From DATKPC01 sp035524275 (GTDB lineage Bacteria > Pseudomonadota > Gammaproteobacteria > Burkholderiales > Burkholderiaceae_F), in the NCBI GenBank assembly GCA_035524275.1, contig DATKPC010000005.1:1-8272 (forward strand): a stretch of 8,272 nucleotides of DNA, in the 5' to 3' direction. Position 1 is the first letter of the stretch, and each line of letters starts with the position of its first letter. Of this stretch, positions 1 through 6,636 are shown piece after piece. Below the pieces are notes generated by a model. That model was not told the origin of the DNA, ran no database searches, and saw only the letters and a list, made by a program, of their open reading frames with translations. Both the position numbers and the translations under genes were made by a program.

Positions 1-365
1 CAGGCCGAGCCCGCGCCGACACGGTCGACGCTGGCGAAGAATGCGGCCGTCAATCCGCGCTGGATCAGCAGCGGCAGCGCGTACTGATAGTGGCTGGCCT
101 GCGCGCCGTCGAAGGTCAGCACGACGCCGGGACGCGGCGGCGCCTCGGCGAGAAGCTTTCCGGGATCGATCACGGCGACGCCGGCGCCTGCGAGCGCATC
201 GAGCTGCCGCGCGAACGTCTCGAGCGGGATCGCGCAGCGGCGATCCGCGGCGTCGAGCGCGTCGAATTCGCGCGGCGTCCGGTAGAGCGCGCGATAGCGC
301 AGGATCACGAGCCGCGAGTCGACGGCGTGGATCGCCGCGTCGAAGTTCGTGAGGTCGCGCTTCAT
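1..365 (-). CDS. Polysaccharide deacetylase (NodB-like), partial, altered active-site motif
   Basis: The 3' end lies outside the window; the first 121 residues are visible from the ATG at 365. Residues 50-65 (CAIPLETFARQLDALA) match the region that precedes the NodB domain in many bacterial polysaccharide deacetylases. Residues 81-95 (VVLTFDGAQASHYQY) align with motif 1, followed by ALPLL and LTAAFF, the first beta-alpha-beta unit of the fold. Family members normally read TFDDG, where the first Asp is the catalytic base and the second binds the metal. Here the second Asp is Gly (residue 87), so activity may be lost or changed. The gene starts 42 bp after the epimerase stop on the same strand and is probably in its operon, which suggests a role in modifying N-acetylated sugars of a surface polysaccharide. 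No strong Shine-Dalgarno is seen. The fold assignment is fairly secure; substrate and activity are unknown. Confidence 0.8.
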   Translation of the reverse strand, partial: MKRDLTNFDAAIHAVDSRLVILRYRALYRTPREFDALDAADRRCAIPLETFARQLDALAGAGVAVIDPGKLLAEAPPRPGVVLTFDGAQASHYQYALPLLIQRGLTAAFFASVDRVGAGSA

Positions 366-407
366 GGCTCGTGCGGTCGGCGGGCGGGATGGCCGCGATT
401 CGGCGGG

Positions 408-1406
408 CTAGACGCCGTAGTGCTCGCGGTACCACGCGACGAAGCGCGGCAGGCCGACTTCGATCGGCGTCGTCGGCTTCCAGCCGTAGTCGCGTTCCAG
501 CGGCTCGACGTCGGCGTACGTCGCGGCGACATCGCCCGGCTGCATCGGCAGCATGTTCATCACCGGCGTGCGACCGAGCGCCCGGGCGAGCACGTCGATG
601 TAGCGCAGCAGCGGCTCCGGCTGGTGGTTGCCGATGTTGTAGACCCGGTAGGGCACGCCGCGCTCCGGGGGCGGCACGCGATCGAGGACGCGAACGACGC
701 CGGTCGCGATGTCGTCGATGTAGGTGAAGTCGCGCTGCATCTCGCCGTGGTTGTAGACGTCGATCGGCTCGCCGGCGAGGATCGCGCGGACGAACTTGAA
801 CGCCGCCATGTCGGGGCGGCCCCACGGGCCATAGACGGTGAAGAAGCGCAGCGCTGTCGCCGGCACGCCGAACTGCAACGCGTAGATCCAGCCCATCAGC
901 TCGGTCAGCCGCTTGGTCGCCGCATACAGGCTGACCGGATGGTCGACCCGGTCATCGGTCGAGAACGGCATCTTCGTGTTCGCGCCGTAGACGCTCGAGG
1001 TCGATGCGTAGACGAAATGCCCGACCGGGTTGGCGCGCACGGCTTCCAGCAGGTTGAGCGTCCCGGTGACGTTCGCATCGACGTAGGCGTGCGGGTTCGT
1101 GAGCGAGTAGCGCACGCCGGCCTGCGCGGCAAGATGCACGACGCGCACGATCCGGTGTCGCACGAACAGCGCCGCGACCGCGTCGCGGTCGACGATGTCG
1201 ATCTTCTCGAAGACGAACTGCGGCCAGCGTGCCAGCCGCTCGAGCCGGGCCTGCTTCAGCTTCGGGTCGTAGTAGTCGTTGAGGTTGTCGATCCCGAGGA
1301 CGCGCTCGCCGCGCGCCGCGAGCAACTGGGCCACGTGGAAGCCGATGAAGCCGGCCGCGCCGGTCACGAGCGTCGTCGCGGTGGCGGAGGTGGCGTGGGT
1401 CGTCAT
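408..1406 (-). CDS. UDP-glucuronate 4-epimerase (extended SDR, NAD-dependent)
   Basis: A 332-residue cytoplasmic sugar-nucleotide epimerase, predicted to convert UDP-glucuronate to UDP-galacturonate. Visible features are the NAD-binding GAAGFIG at residues 16-22, the acidic end of beta-2 (GIDNLNDYYDP, 38-48), HLAAQAGVRYS (91-101), STSSVYG (135-141) and the catalytic YAATK with Tyr161 and Lys165. The NDYYDPKLKQARL stretch (43-55) is typical of the CapI-type UDP-glucuronate epimerases rather than GalE, and RDFTYIDDI (225-233) is a conserved family motif. Length is normal for the family. The start is fixed by an ATGA overlap: its ATG (1406-1404) shares bases with the TGA of ugd, implying translational coupling. 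An in-frame extension back to 1931 runs inside ugd and is not real. Dehydrogenase then epimerase is a logical order, since the first makes the substrate of the second. Substrate specificity is inferred from motifs and context; a related uronate epimerase is the main alternative. Confidence 0.93.
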   Translation of the reverse strand: MTTHATSATATTLVTGAAGFIGFHVAQLLAARGERVLGIDNLNDYYDPKLKQARLERLARWPQFVFEKIDIVDRDAVAALFVRHRIVRVVHLAAQAGVRYSLTNPHAYVDANVTGTLNLLEAVRANPVGHFVYASTSSVYGANTKMPFSTDDRVDHPVSLYAATKRLTELMGWIYALQFGVPATALRFFTVYGPWGRPDMAAFKFVRAILAGEPIDVYNHGEMQRDFTYIDDIATGVVRVLDRVPPPERGVPYRVYNIGNHQPEPLLRYIDVLARALGRTPVMNMLPMQPGDVAATYADVEPLERDYGWKPTTPIEVGLPRFVAWYREHYGV

Positions 1407-2725
1407 GGCCGGCCGATCCCGTGGTAAGCCAGGCCGGCGGCGCGGACCGTCGCCGGGTCGTAGAGGTTGCGCCCGTCGAACACCGCGCGCGAGCGCAGCA
1501 CCTTCGCGAGCCCGTCGAAGTCGGGGCTGCGGAACTCCAGCCATTCGGTCACGACCGCGAGGACGTCGGCGCCATCGCAGGCCGCGTGGGCGCTCGAGGC
1601 GAAGGCGAGGCCCGGCGCATCCTTCAGGTAGCGGCGGGCATTGTCCTGCGCGACCGGGTCGTAGGCCTGGACCCGCGCGCCGGCCGCGAGCAGGCCCTCG
1701 ATCACCGTCAGGCTGGACGCCTCGCGCATGTCGTCGGTATTCGCCTTGAACGCGAGCCCCCAGAGCGCGACGGTGCGACCCTTCAGGTCGCCGCCGAAAA
1801 ACGCCGCGATCTTGTCGACGAGGACGCGGCGCTGCCGTCGGTTCACGTCGCTCGTCGCCTGCAGCAGCAGCCCCGGCTCGCCGACCGACTGCGCGGTGTG
1901 CAGCAGCGCCTGGACGTCCTTCGGGAAGCACGAACCGCCGTAGCCGACGCCGGCGTACAGGAAGTGCGGACCGATTCGCGGATCCGAACCGATGCCGTGG
2001 CGGACGTGCTCGATGTCGACGCCCAGGCGGTCGGCGAGGTTCGCCATCTCGTTCATGAACGAGATCCGGACCGCGAGCATCGCATTGGCCGCATATTTCG
2101 TGAATTCCGCCGAGCGGACATCCATCACGACGAGGCGGTCGCGGTTGCGGTTGAACGGCGCGTAGATCGCCCGCAGCACGTCGGCGGACCCGGGGTCGTC
2201 GACGCCGACGACGATCCGATCCGGTTTCATGAAGTCGTCGACCGCGAAGCCCTCCTTGAGGAACTCCGGATTCGACGCCGTCGTCGCCCGCAGCGACAAG
2301 CCGCGGCGCGCGATCTCGTCGCGCATCGCCGCGCGGACGAGATCGTTCGTGCCGACCGGGACCGTGGACTTGAGGACGACCAGCGTGTCGCGCGTCAGCA
2401 GGCGCCCGAGTTCGCGTGCGCAGGCGAGGACGTGCGACAGGTCCGCGGAACCATCCTCGCCCGGCGGCGTGCCCACGGCGATGAAGATGACGCCCGAGTG
2501 CGCGATCGCATCCTCGTAGCGCGTCGAGAAATGCAGGCGCCGGGCGGCGACACCGCGCGCCACCACGGCATCCAGGCCCGGTTCGTGGATCGGGATGGCG
2601 CCGGCCCGAAGGCGACCGACCTTGCCCTCGTCACTGTCGATGCACAGGACGTCGTTGCCGACGTCCGCGAGGCACGCCCCGGTGACGAGGCCGACGTAGC
2701 CCGTGCCGATGATCGCAATACGCAT
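1403..2725 (-). CDS. ugd: UDP-glucose 6-dehydrogenase
   Basis: A 440-residue cytoplasmic enzyme that oxidises UDP-glucose to UDP-glucuronate with two NAD+. Seen in the sequence: the N-terminal Rossmann motif GTGYVGLVTGACLA (7-20) ending in CID (28-30), the NAD-site VGTPPGEDG (84-92), KSTVPVGT (119-126), SNPEFLKEG (151-159) and AEFTKYAANAMLA (206-218) with Lys210. The catalytic loop GYGGSCFPKD (261-270) carries the nucleophile Cys266, and the C-terminal domain has LAFKANTDDMREA. All residues expected for catalysis are present and the length is standard for bacterial UGDs. It is the first gene of the operon: an AT-rich gap with a sigma70-like promoter lies upstream, and its stop overlaps the epimerase start. 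A weak purine-rich GGGAAGAG precedes the ATG. Its product feeds the epimerase and probably uronic-acid-containing polysaccharide. Assignment is secure. Confidence 0.97.
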   Translation of the reverse strand: MRIAIIGTGYVGLVTGACLADVGNDVLCIDSDEGKVGRLRAGAIPIHEPGLDAVVARGVAARRLHFSTRYEDAIAHSGVIFIAVGTPPGEDGSADLSHVLACARELGRLLTRDTLVVLKSTVPVGTNDLVRAAMRDEIARRGLSLRATTASNPEFLKEGFAVDDFMKPDRIVVGVDDPGSADVLRAIYAPFNRNRDRLVVMDVRSAEFTKYAANAMLAVRISFMNEMANLADRLGVDIEHVRHGIGSDPRIGPHFLYAGVGYGGSCFPKDVQALLHTAQSVGEPGLLLQATSDVNRRQRRVLVDKIAAFFGGDLKGRTVALWGLAFKANTDDMREASSLTVIEGLLAAGARVQAYDPVAQDNARRYLKDAPGLAFASSAHAACDGADVLAVVTEWLEFRSPDFDGLAKVLRSRAVFDGRNLYDPATVRAAGLAYHGIGRP

Positions 2726-2786
2726 GGAACGCTCTTCCCGCCGTCAGATGGATTCGTTTCGTCGCGACCCGGATCCCCGGGGCGCA

Positions 2787-2811
2787 GAAAATTGCAATTG
2801 AGCCAATTTTC
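2787..2811. repeat. Perfect 8-bp inverted repeat in the ugd leader
   Basis: GAAAATTG (2787-2794) and CAATTTTC (2804-2811) are perfect reverse complements separated by 9 bp. A 10-bp palindrome AATTGCAATT (2790-2799) overlaps the left arm. The element lies between the predicted transcription start and ugd. It could be a dyad bound by a regulator, or an AU-rich hairpin in the leader. The stem is AT-rich and has no following T-run, so it is not a terminator. Confidence 0.5.
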
Positions 2812-2865
2812 AGCGTGGATCGACGATTTTCGCGGGACTTTCCGCTCCGATGCAGATAGCCCCGG

Positions 2866-2894
2866 ATTTTATCGCAGGATCGATGCAATAGCAA
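2866..2894 (-). promoter_or_regulatory. Candidate sigma70 promoter for the ugd operon
   Basis: Read on the minus strand, TTGCTA (2894-2889; 4/6 to the -35 consensus) is followed after exactly 17 bp by TAAAAT (2871-2866; 5/6 to the -10 consensus). The bases just upstream (2895-2920) are AT-rich and could act as an UP element. Transcription would begin near 2859, giving a leader of roughly 134 nt before the ugd ATG. The composition stands out sharply from the high-GC surroundings. This is a motif match, not proof of activity. Confidence 0.6.
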
Positions 2895-2928
2895 ATTTAC
2901 GGTACGTATTAATTTAAGGCGCCGGTTG

Positions 2929-3906
2929 TCAAAAGTGATGCTGGACCGTCACGGACTCGCCGGGACGCACTTCGACGGTCGTCACATAGCGTGGCGCGGC
3001 AGGATTGCGGATTTCGACGCGGTAGGTGCCCGGCGCGAAACTCAGGCGGTCGAGCGGTGGCGTCACGCCGCGCACGACGCCGTCGACCGTGACTTCGCCC
3101 CACGGGGAGATGGCGAAGCTGATCGTTCCCGGAACGCTCTCGGCGGCGGCCGCATCGGTGGCCGTCGCGACGACAAGTGGCGCCTTGCCGGCAGCCGCCG
3201 CGCGGCGATCCACCGTTGCGGCCGGCGCGGCATGGGAGTCGGCGGCGGACGCGGCGGCGGACGCGGCCGCGGCCGTCGGTGCCTCGCCGCCCGGCGGCGC
3301 CGCAGGATCCGACATCGCGACCGTCCGTTCGCCGGCGCCGCGCGTTCGAACCGGCGCGTCCGTGGCCCGTCCCTCGCGAGTTCCGGGCCCTGGCGGCGGC
3401 GCGTCGGTCGCCGACGGCAGCGCGACGTCGCCCCGCAGCACGAACCGATGGACGACTTCCAGGCGCGATGCGATGAAGAAGACGGCGCACGCCACCAGGG
3501 CCATGGCCGCCAGGTGGCTGCTCCATTCCGGCAGCCGTGCCTGCCGGTCCGCCGGTGCCGCCACGGCCGCCGCGATCGGCGCCGTCGCTTCCGCTCGCAC
3601 TCCCGCCGGCAACGGGACGGTCGTCGTCGGCGCCGGCGCCGGCACGGCCGGCTCGTCACCGAGCGTCGCCGCATCGACGAACGCGCCGATCACTTCGACG
3701 CCTTCATCCGCTGCCGGCACCGGATCGCCGCGCTGGTTCGACACCGCGTCGGACGCGGCCGGGGCGGCCGGCGCACTGGGTCCGACGGCGGACCGTGGCG
3801 CGACGACGACGACCTGCTTCGCCGCGAGGCCCGGGGCCCGAGCCGCCTCCGCCGGGAGCCCGGCGACTCGTCGCCGGGCGTCGAAGAGACGGTCGATCAT
3901 GCTCAT
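2929..3906 (-). CDS. Single-pass membrane protein with C-terminal PEGA-like domain, function unknown
   Basis: A 325-residue protein from the ATG at 3906 (MSMIDRLF). The long open frame continues upstream to 4086, but that extension is Arg/Ser-rich and would overlap the next gene, so the 3906 start is preferred; a second ATG two codons on is possible. Residues 1-128 are Ala/Pro-rich and low in complexity, predicted cytoplasmic. A hydrophobic helix spans about 132-148, then a disordered Ala/Pro/Thr linker to about 258. Residues 260-325 form a PEGA-like beta domain: GTISFAISPWGEVTVDG, then TPPL, APGTYRVEIRN and a terminal VQHHF. The same PWGEV-VDG pattern is found at the C-terminus of some proteobacterial Ser/Thr kinases, but no kinase domain is present here. 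By topology the PEGA domain would face the periplasm. There is no clear Shine-Dalgarno; a short hairpin (GGCAC/GTGCC, 3907-3922) abuts the start. The gene ends 203 bp upstream of ugd. No function can be assigned. Confidence 0.8.
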   Translation of the reverse strand: MSMIDRLFDARRRVAGLPAEAARAPGLAAKQVVVVAPRSAVGPSAPAAPAASDAVSNQRGDPVPAADEGVEVIGAFVDAATLGDEPAVPAPAPTTTVPLPAGVRAEATAPIAAAVAAPADRQARLPEWSSHLAAMALVACAVFFIASRLEVVHRFVLRGDVALPSATDAPPPGPGTREGRATDAPVRTRGAGERTVAMSDPAAPPGGEAPTAAAASAAASAADSHAAPAATVDRRAAAAGKAPLVVATATDAAAAESVPGTISFAISPWGEVTVDGVVRGVTPPLDRLSFAPGTYRVEIRNPAAPRYVTTVEVRPGESVTVQHHF

Positions 3907-4018
3907 GGCACGCAAGTGTGCCTGAACCGCAAAAGCCGCGGGATGCCGAACGCGGCGGCACCCGGTGCGATTCGCGCCCGATCCGCCCCCGGTTCGCGCC
4001 CGGTTCGGCGCGCTGCGC

Positions 4019-4360
4019 TCAGCGGCGTCGCGCCGGCGCGAGTTGCAGCAGGAACGCGAAGCCGACCGTCGCGACGAACAGCGCAACGATCGCGAAGACG
4101 CACAGCGTGGCGCAGGCGCCGACGGCGACGGGCGCCGCCTGCGCGGACTGCATCACGAGGCCGAGCCCGGCGAACATCAGGACGAAGGCGGCGTAGCGAC
4201 GCATGTAGACCGGCAGGTAACGCAGCCCACGCTCGGTGTTGCGCGTCGCAATCGCGGTCTTCTCCCATATCGTGGCACGCGGCGGGACATCCTCGAACAT
4301 CCAGTGGAAGTCGACGTAGCGAACCCAGAGATCCAGTGCCTCGCGCCATCCGAACGTCAT
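4019..4360 (-). CDS. Small two-helix membrane protein, unknown
   Basis: 113 residues beginning MTFGWREALDLW. The start at 4360 is chosen because GGAGGTGA lies five to eight bases upstream, an excellent ribosome-binding site; an ATG six codons earlier has none. The N-terminal 50 residues are polar/aromatic (WVRYVDFHWMFED, then RYLPVYMRRY). Two hydrophobic stretches follow, about 56-74 and 77-106, ending in a basic APARRR tail. This fits an inner-membrane protein with a cytoplasmic amphipathic N-terminus and a positively charged C-terminus. I do not recognise the family. It lies 111 bp downstream of the histidine kinase gene and 112 bp upstream of the PEGA protein, all on the same strand, so co-transcription is possible but unproven. 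Confidence 0.75.
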   Translation of the reverse strand: MTFGWREALDLWVRYVDFHWMFEDVPPRATIWEKTAIATRNTERGLRYLPVYMRRYAAFVLMFAGLGLVMQSAQAAPVAVGACATLCVFAIVALFVATVGFAFLLQLAPARRR

Positions 4361-4362
4361 CG

Positions 4363-4370
4363 TCACCTCC
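4363..4370 (-). promoter_or_regulatory. Strong Shine-Dalgarno that fixes the start at 4360
   Basis: GGAGGTGA read on the minus strand, ending two bases before the ATG at 4360, with five bases between the GGAGG core and the ATG. It is the best ribosome-binding site in the window. It selects the internal ATG over the upstream one at 4378, whose coding sequence would contain it. Confidence 0.8.
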
Positions 4371-4412
4371 GTGCCCATACGCCGCGTCGACCGTGGCGCG
4401 CTTCCGCCGGCG

Positions 4413-4454
4413 GGCGGACGAGAGCCCAGGCGGGAAAAAGCCCAGGCGGACGAG
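4413..4454. repeat. Interleaved direct repeats between kinase and small membrane gene
   Basis: GGCGGACGAG occurs at 4413-4422 and 4445-4454, and GCCCAGGCGG at 4424-4433 and 4440-4449, with AAAAA between the inner pair. The two repeat units alternate in mirror order. On the minus strand this places TTTTT after a GC-rich stretch just past the kinase stop, which might act as a weak terminator, but the potential stem is imperfect. Confidence 0.45.
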
Positions 4455-4471
4455 CGCCCGACTGGCCCAGT

Positions 4472-6490
4472 CTAGGTCGAGCCCATCGCGTCCACTGCGT
4501 CGACTTGCGGCGCTTTGCCGCGGCTATTCGACGCCTGCAGCCGCCGCAACGCGGCCAGCGCCTGCTCGTAGTCGCAGTTCTGCAGGTGCCGCTCCAGTTC
4601 CAGCAGATCCTCGCCGTAGGCCGCGCGCAATGCCGGTGCGGCGTCGCGATACGCGGCCGCCGAACTGAAGTCCGACTCCGCGAGCAGCACCGCGATGCGC
4701 TCGAGCAGCGCGGGCGCCGCCTCGGGATCCTCGCGCCGCGGCGGCGTATCGGCCGGCGCAGGCAGCCGGTCGCGCAGCGCACGCACGAGTTCGCCGAGGC
4801 GCTCGCCGATCGCCGCGGCGGCCGCGGCGACCGCCTCGTCGGGGTGATGCGCCGACACGGCGCCTTCCAATGCCGCCGCGGCACCCGCCAGTTCGAAGGC
4901 CCCGACGGAGCCGCAGACGCCGCGCAGCGCGTGCGCCGCCCGGCCGAGCGCCGCGACATCGCCTCGGCGCCGGAATTCCTCGGCGCCGCGCCCGCCGTAG
5001 AAGTCGACGAACGACCGCAGCACGCGCGCATAGAGCGCCGGCTGGTAGCCGCAATGCGCCAGCCCCTGCGTGGGTTCGAGTCCGAGGATGCCATCGAGCG
5101 CCACGGCGAGCGGCTGCGCCGCGGCAGGCAGCGCCGTCGCGGGCACGGCATCGCCGCGCAGCGGCAGCCAGCGCAGCAGCGCCTCGTAGAGCACGCGCGG
5201 CTCGACCGGCTTGCTGACGTAGTCGTTCATTCCGGCCTGCAGGCAGGCCTCGCGGTCGCCGCCGAACGCGTGCGCGGTCATCGCGACGATCGGCGCACGG
5301 TAAGCGTCGGGCCCCTCGCGCAGCTGCCGCGCCGCCGCAATGCCATCCATCACGGGCATCACGACGTCCATCAATACCAGGTCATACGCGTTTCGCCGTG
5401 CCAGCTCGACGGCACGGACGCCGTCGGCGGCGACGTCGACCGCGAGCCCCGCGGCGCGCAGCAGTTCCACGGCGACCTGCTGGCTCGCGGGATTGTCCTC
5501 GGCGACGAGAATCCGCGCGCCCCCATGGCGATGGCGCAACGCGGCCTCCGCCGCCGAGGTCGGCATCAGCGCGGAATCCGTCGGCGCCGCATGCGGCGCT
5601 CCCTGCGCCGGCCGCATGCGCGCCGTGAACCAGAAGCGGCTGCCGACGCCGAGCGAGCTCTCGACGCCGACGTCGCCGCCCATCAGCATCGCGAGATGTC
5701 GGGTGACGGCGAGCCCGAGGCCCGTGCCGCTGAAGCGACGCGTCGTCGACGTATCGGCCTGCTGGAACGCGTCGAAAAGACGCGGCAGGTGGGCGGGAGG
5801 AACGCCGACCCCGGTGTCCTCGACCGTGAAGCGCGCCAGCACGCCGTCGGCGTCCTCGGCGAGACGTTCGACGTGCAGCGTCACGCGGCCGTGTTCCGTG
5901 AACTTGATCGCGTTGCCGAGCAGGTGCAGCAGCGCCTGCGACAACCGGGCCGCGTCGCCGCGCAGGCAAGGCGGCAGCCCGCTGCTCGAGACCTCCAGCT
6001 GCAGTCCCTTGACCCGCGCGCGGCTCACGACCTGCGCGCGCACCCGCGACAGCAGGTCGTCGAGCGCGAAGTCGACCTCCTCGAGGCGGATCCGGCCGGC
6101 TTCGATCTTCGACAGGTCCAGGATGTCGTTCAGGACGTCGAGAAGTTGGCGCGCGGCGCCGGCGACCCGATCGGCGCGCTCCTGCTGCACCGGGTCATGC
6201 GAATCGCGCCGCAGCAGATGGGCCAGCCCGAGGATCGCGTTCATCGGCGTGCGGATCTCGTGGCTCATGTTCGCGAGGAAGGCGTTCTTCGCGCGATCCG
6301 CAGCCTCCGTCTCGTCCGCGCGGCGGGCAAGGTCCTCGGTGCCGGCTGCCACGGCGGCGTTGCGCTGCGGCGAGCCGCGCCACGCGCGGCGGCCGAGCCG
6401 TGCGCCCAGGCCGAAGGAAACCGCTGCCACGACGAGAAGCAGCGCAAGGACAAGCAGCGCAGCGAAAACAGGAGACGACTCGATGGCCAT
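4472..6490 (-). CDS. Hybrid sensor histidine kinase (TM-HisKA-HATPase-REC-HPt)
   Basis: A 672-residue inner-membrane phosphorelay kinase of BarA-like layout. One hydrophobic helix (about 8-30) is followed by a short linker and HisKA with phospho-His77 in FLANMSHEIRTP. The HATPase domain has the N-box LGNAIKFTEHG (Asn193), G1 DTGVG (225-229), an F-box-like FDAFQQAD and G2 GTGLGL (255-260). A receiver domain (326-440) has the acidic pair Glu331/Asp332, phospho-acceptor Asp375 in LVLMDVVMP, Thr405 and Lys427. An HPt domain carries His520 in AAHALRG. A helical C-terminal tail (590-655) resembles that of similar kinases. No periplasmic loop, PAS, GAF or HAMP domain is evident, so what it senses is unclear. 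The start at 6490 places the membrane helix at the N-terminus; no Shine-Dalgarno is seen, and a GTG 20 codons or so upstream is a less likely alternative. No DNA-binding response regulator is adjacent, so the relay output must be encoded elsewhere. All catalytic residues are intact. Confidence 0.93.
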   Translation of the reverse strand: MAIESSPVFAALLVLALLLVVAAVSFGLGARLGRRAWRGSPQRNAAVAAGTEDLARRADETEAADRAKNAFLANMSHEIRTPMNAILGLAHLLRRDSHDPVQQERADRVAGAARQLLDVLNDILDLSKIEAGRIRLEEVDFALDDLLSRVRAQVVSRARVKGLQLEVSSSGLPPCLRGDAARLSQALLHLLGNAIKFTEHGRVTLHVERLAEDADGVLARFTVEDTGVGVPPAHLPRLFDAFQQADTSTTRRFSGTGLGLAVTRHLAMLMGGDVGVESSLGVGSRFWFTARMRPAQGAPHAAPTDSALMPTSAAEAALRHRHGGARILVAEDNPASQQVAVELLRAAGLAVDVAADGVRAVELARRNAYDLVLMDVVMPVMDGIAAARQLREGPDAYRAPIVAMTAHAFGGDREACLQAGMNDYVSKPVEPRVLYEALLRWLPLRGDAVPATALPAAAQPLAVALDGILGLEPTQGLAHCGYQPALYARVLRSFVDFYGGRGAEEFRRRGDVAALGRAAHALRGVCGSVGAFELAGAAAALEGAVSAHHPDEAVAAAAAAIGERLGELVRALRDRLPAPADTPPRREDPEAAPALLERIAVLLAESDFSSAAAYRDAAPALRAAYGEDLLELERHLQNCDYEQALAALRRLQASNSRGKAPQVDAVDAMGST

Positions 6491-6601
6491 GTGGCGACGG
6501 CGAACGCCGCAGGATCGCTGTCGTTGTAGCACGGCGCGTCGATCGAGGGGCGGCGGGGCCGCCGTCAAACGGACGATCGGCCGATAGCGCCGGAGCGGCA
6601 C
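6491..6601 (-). promoter_or_regulatory. Upstream region of the kinase gene
   Basis: This 111-bp stretch between the terminator and the kinase start should contain the kinase promoter, because the strong terminator blocks read-through. A TTGACG hexamer (5/6 to -35) is present on the minus strand near 6569, but no convincing -10 follows at 16-18 bp. A perfect 6-bp GC hairpin (GGCGGC/GCCGCC, 6549-6563, 3-nt loop) follows it. The promoter itself cannot be placed. Confidence 0.35.
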
Positions 6602-6636
6602 AAAAAAAACCCGGTCGTCGTGACCGACGACCGGGT
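6602..6636 (-). terminator. Strong rho-independent terminator
   Basis: On the minus strand a perfect 12-bp stem (ACCCGGTCGTCG with CGACGACCGGGT; plus-strand arms 6609-6620 and 6625-6636) closes a 4-nt loop and is followed by eight T residues (plus-strand A at 6602-6609, one A shared with the stem). This is a textbook intrinsic terminator. It ends transcription coming from the gene at 6800-7654, or from an RNA starting between them. There is no T-run on the other strand, so it is unidirectional. Confidence 0.95.

Noticed and set aside
90..1427. Plus-strand open frame opposite the deacetylase and epimerase
   Set aside because: The minus strand carries clear SDR and NodB motifs; this frame shows only low-complexity Arg/Val/Asp sequence.
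1407..1931. N-terminal extension of the epimerase
   Set aside because: It lies wholly within ugd in another frame; the epimerase homology starts at the ATG at 1406, which overlaps the ugd stop.
1421..2917. Plus-strand open frame opposite ugd
   Set aside because: Antisense to a complete UDP-glucose dehydrogenase with intact catalytic Cys266; no protein signature of its own.
3907..4086. N-terminal extension of the PEGA-domain protein
   Set aside because: Arg/Ser/Cys-rich, unlike a protein N-terminus, and overlaps the end of the neighbouring membrane-protein gene.
3965..6529. Very long plus-strand open frame (854 codons) opposite the histidine kinase
   Set aside because: Its translation is Arg/Ala/His-rich with no family motif, and the opposite strand encodes a kinase with all catalytic motifs. 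It is a by-product of high GC content.
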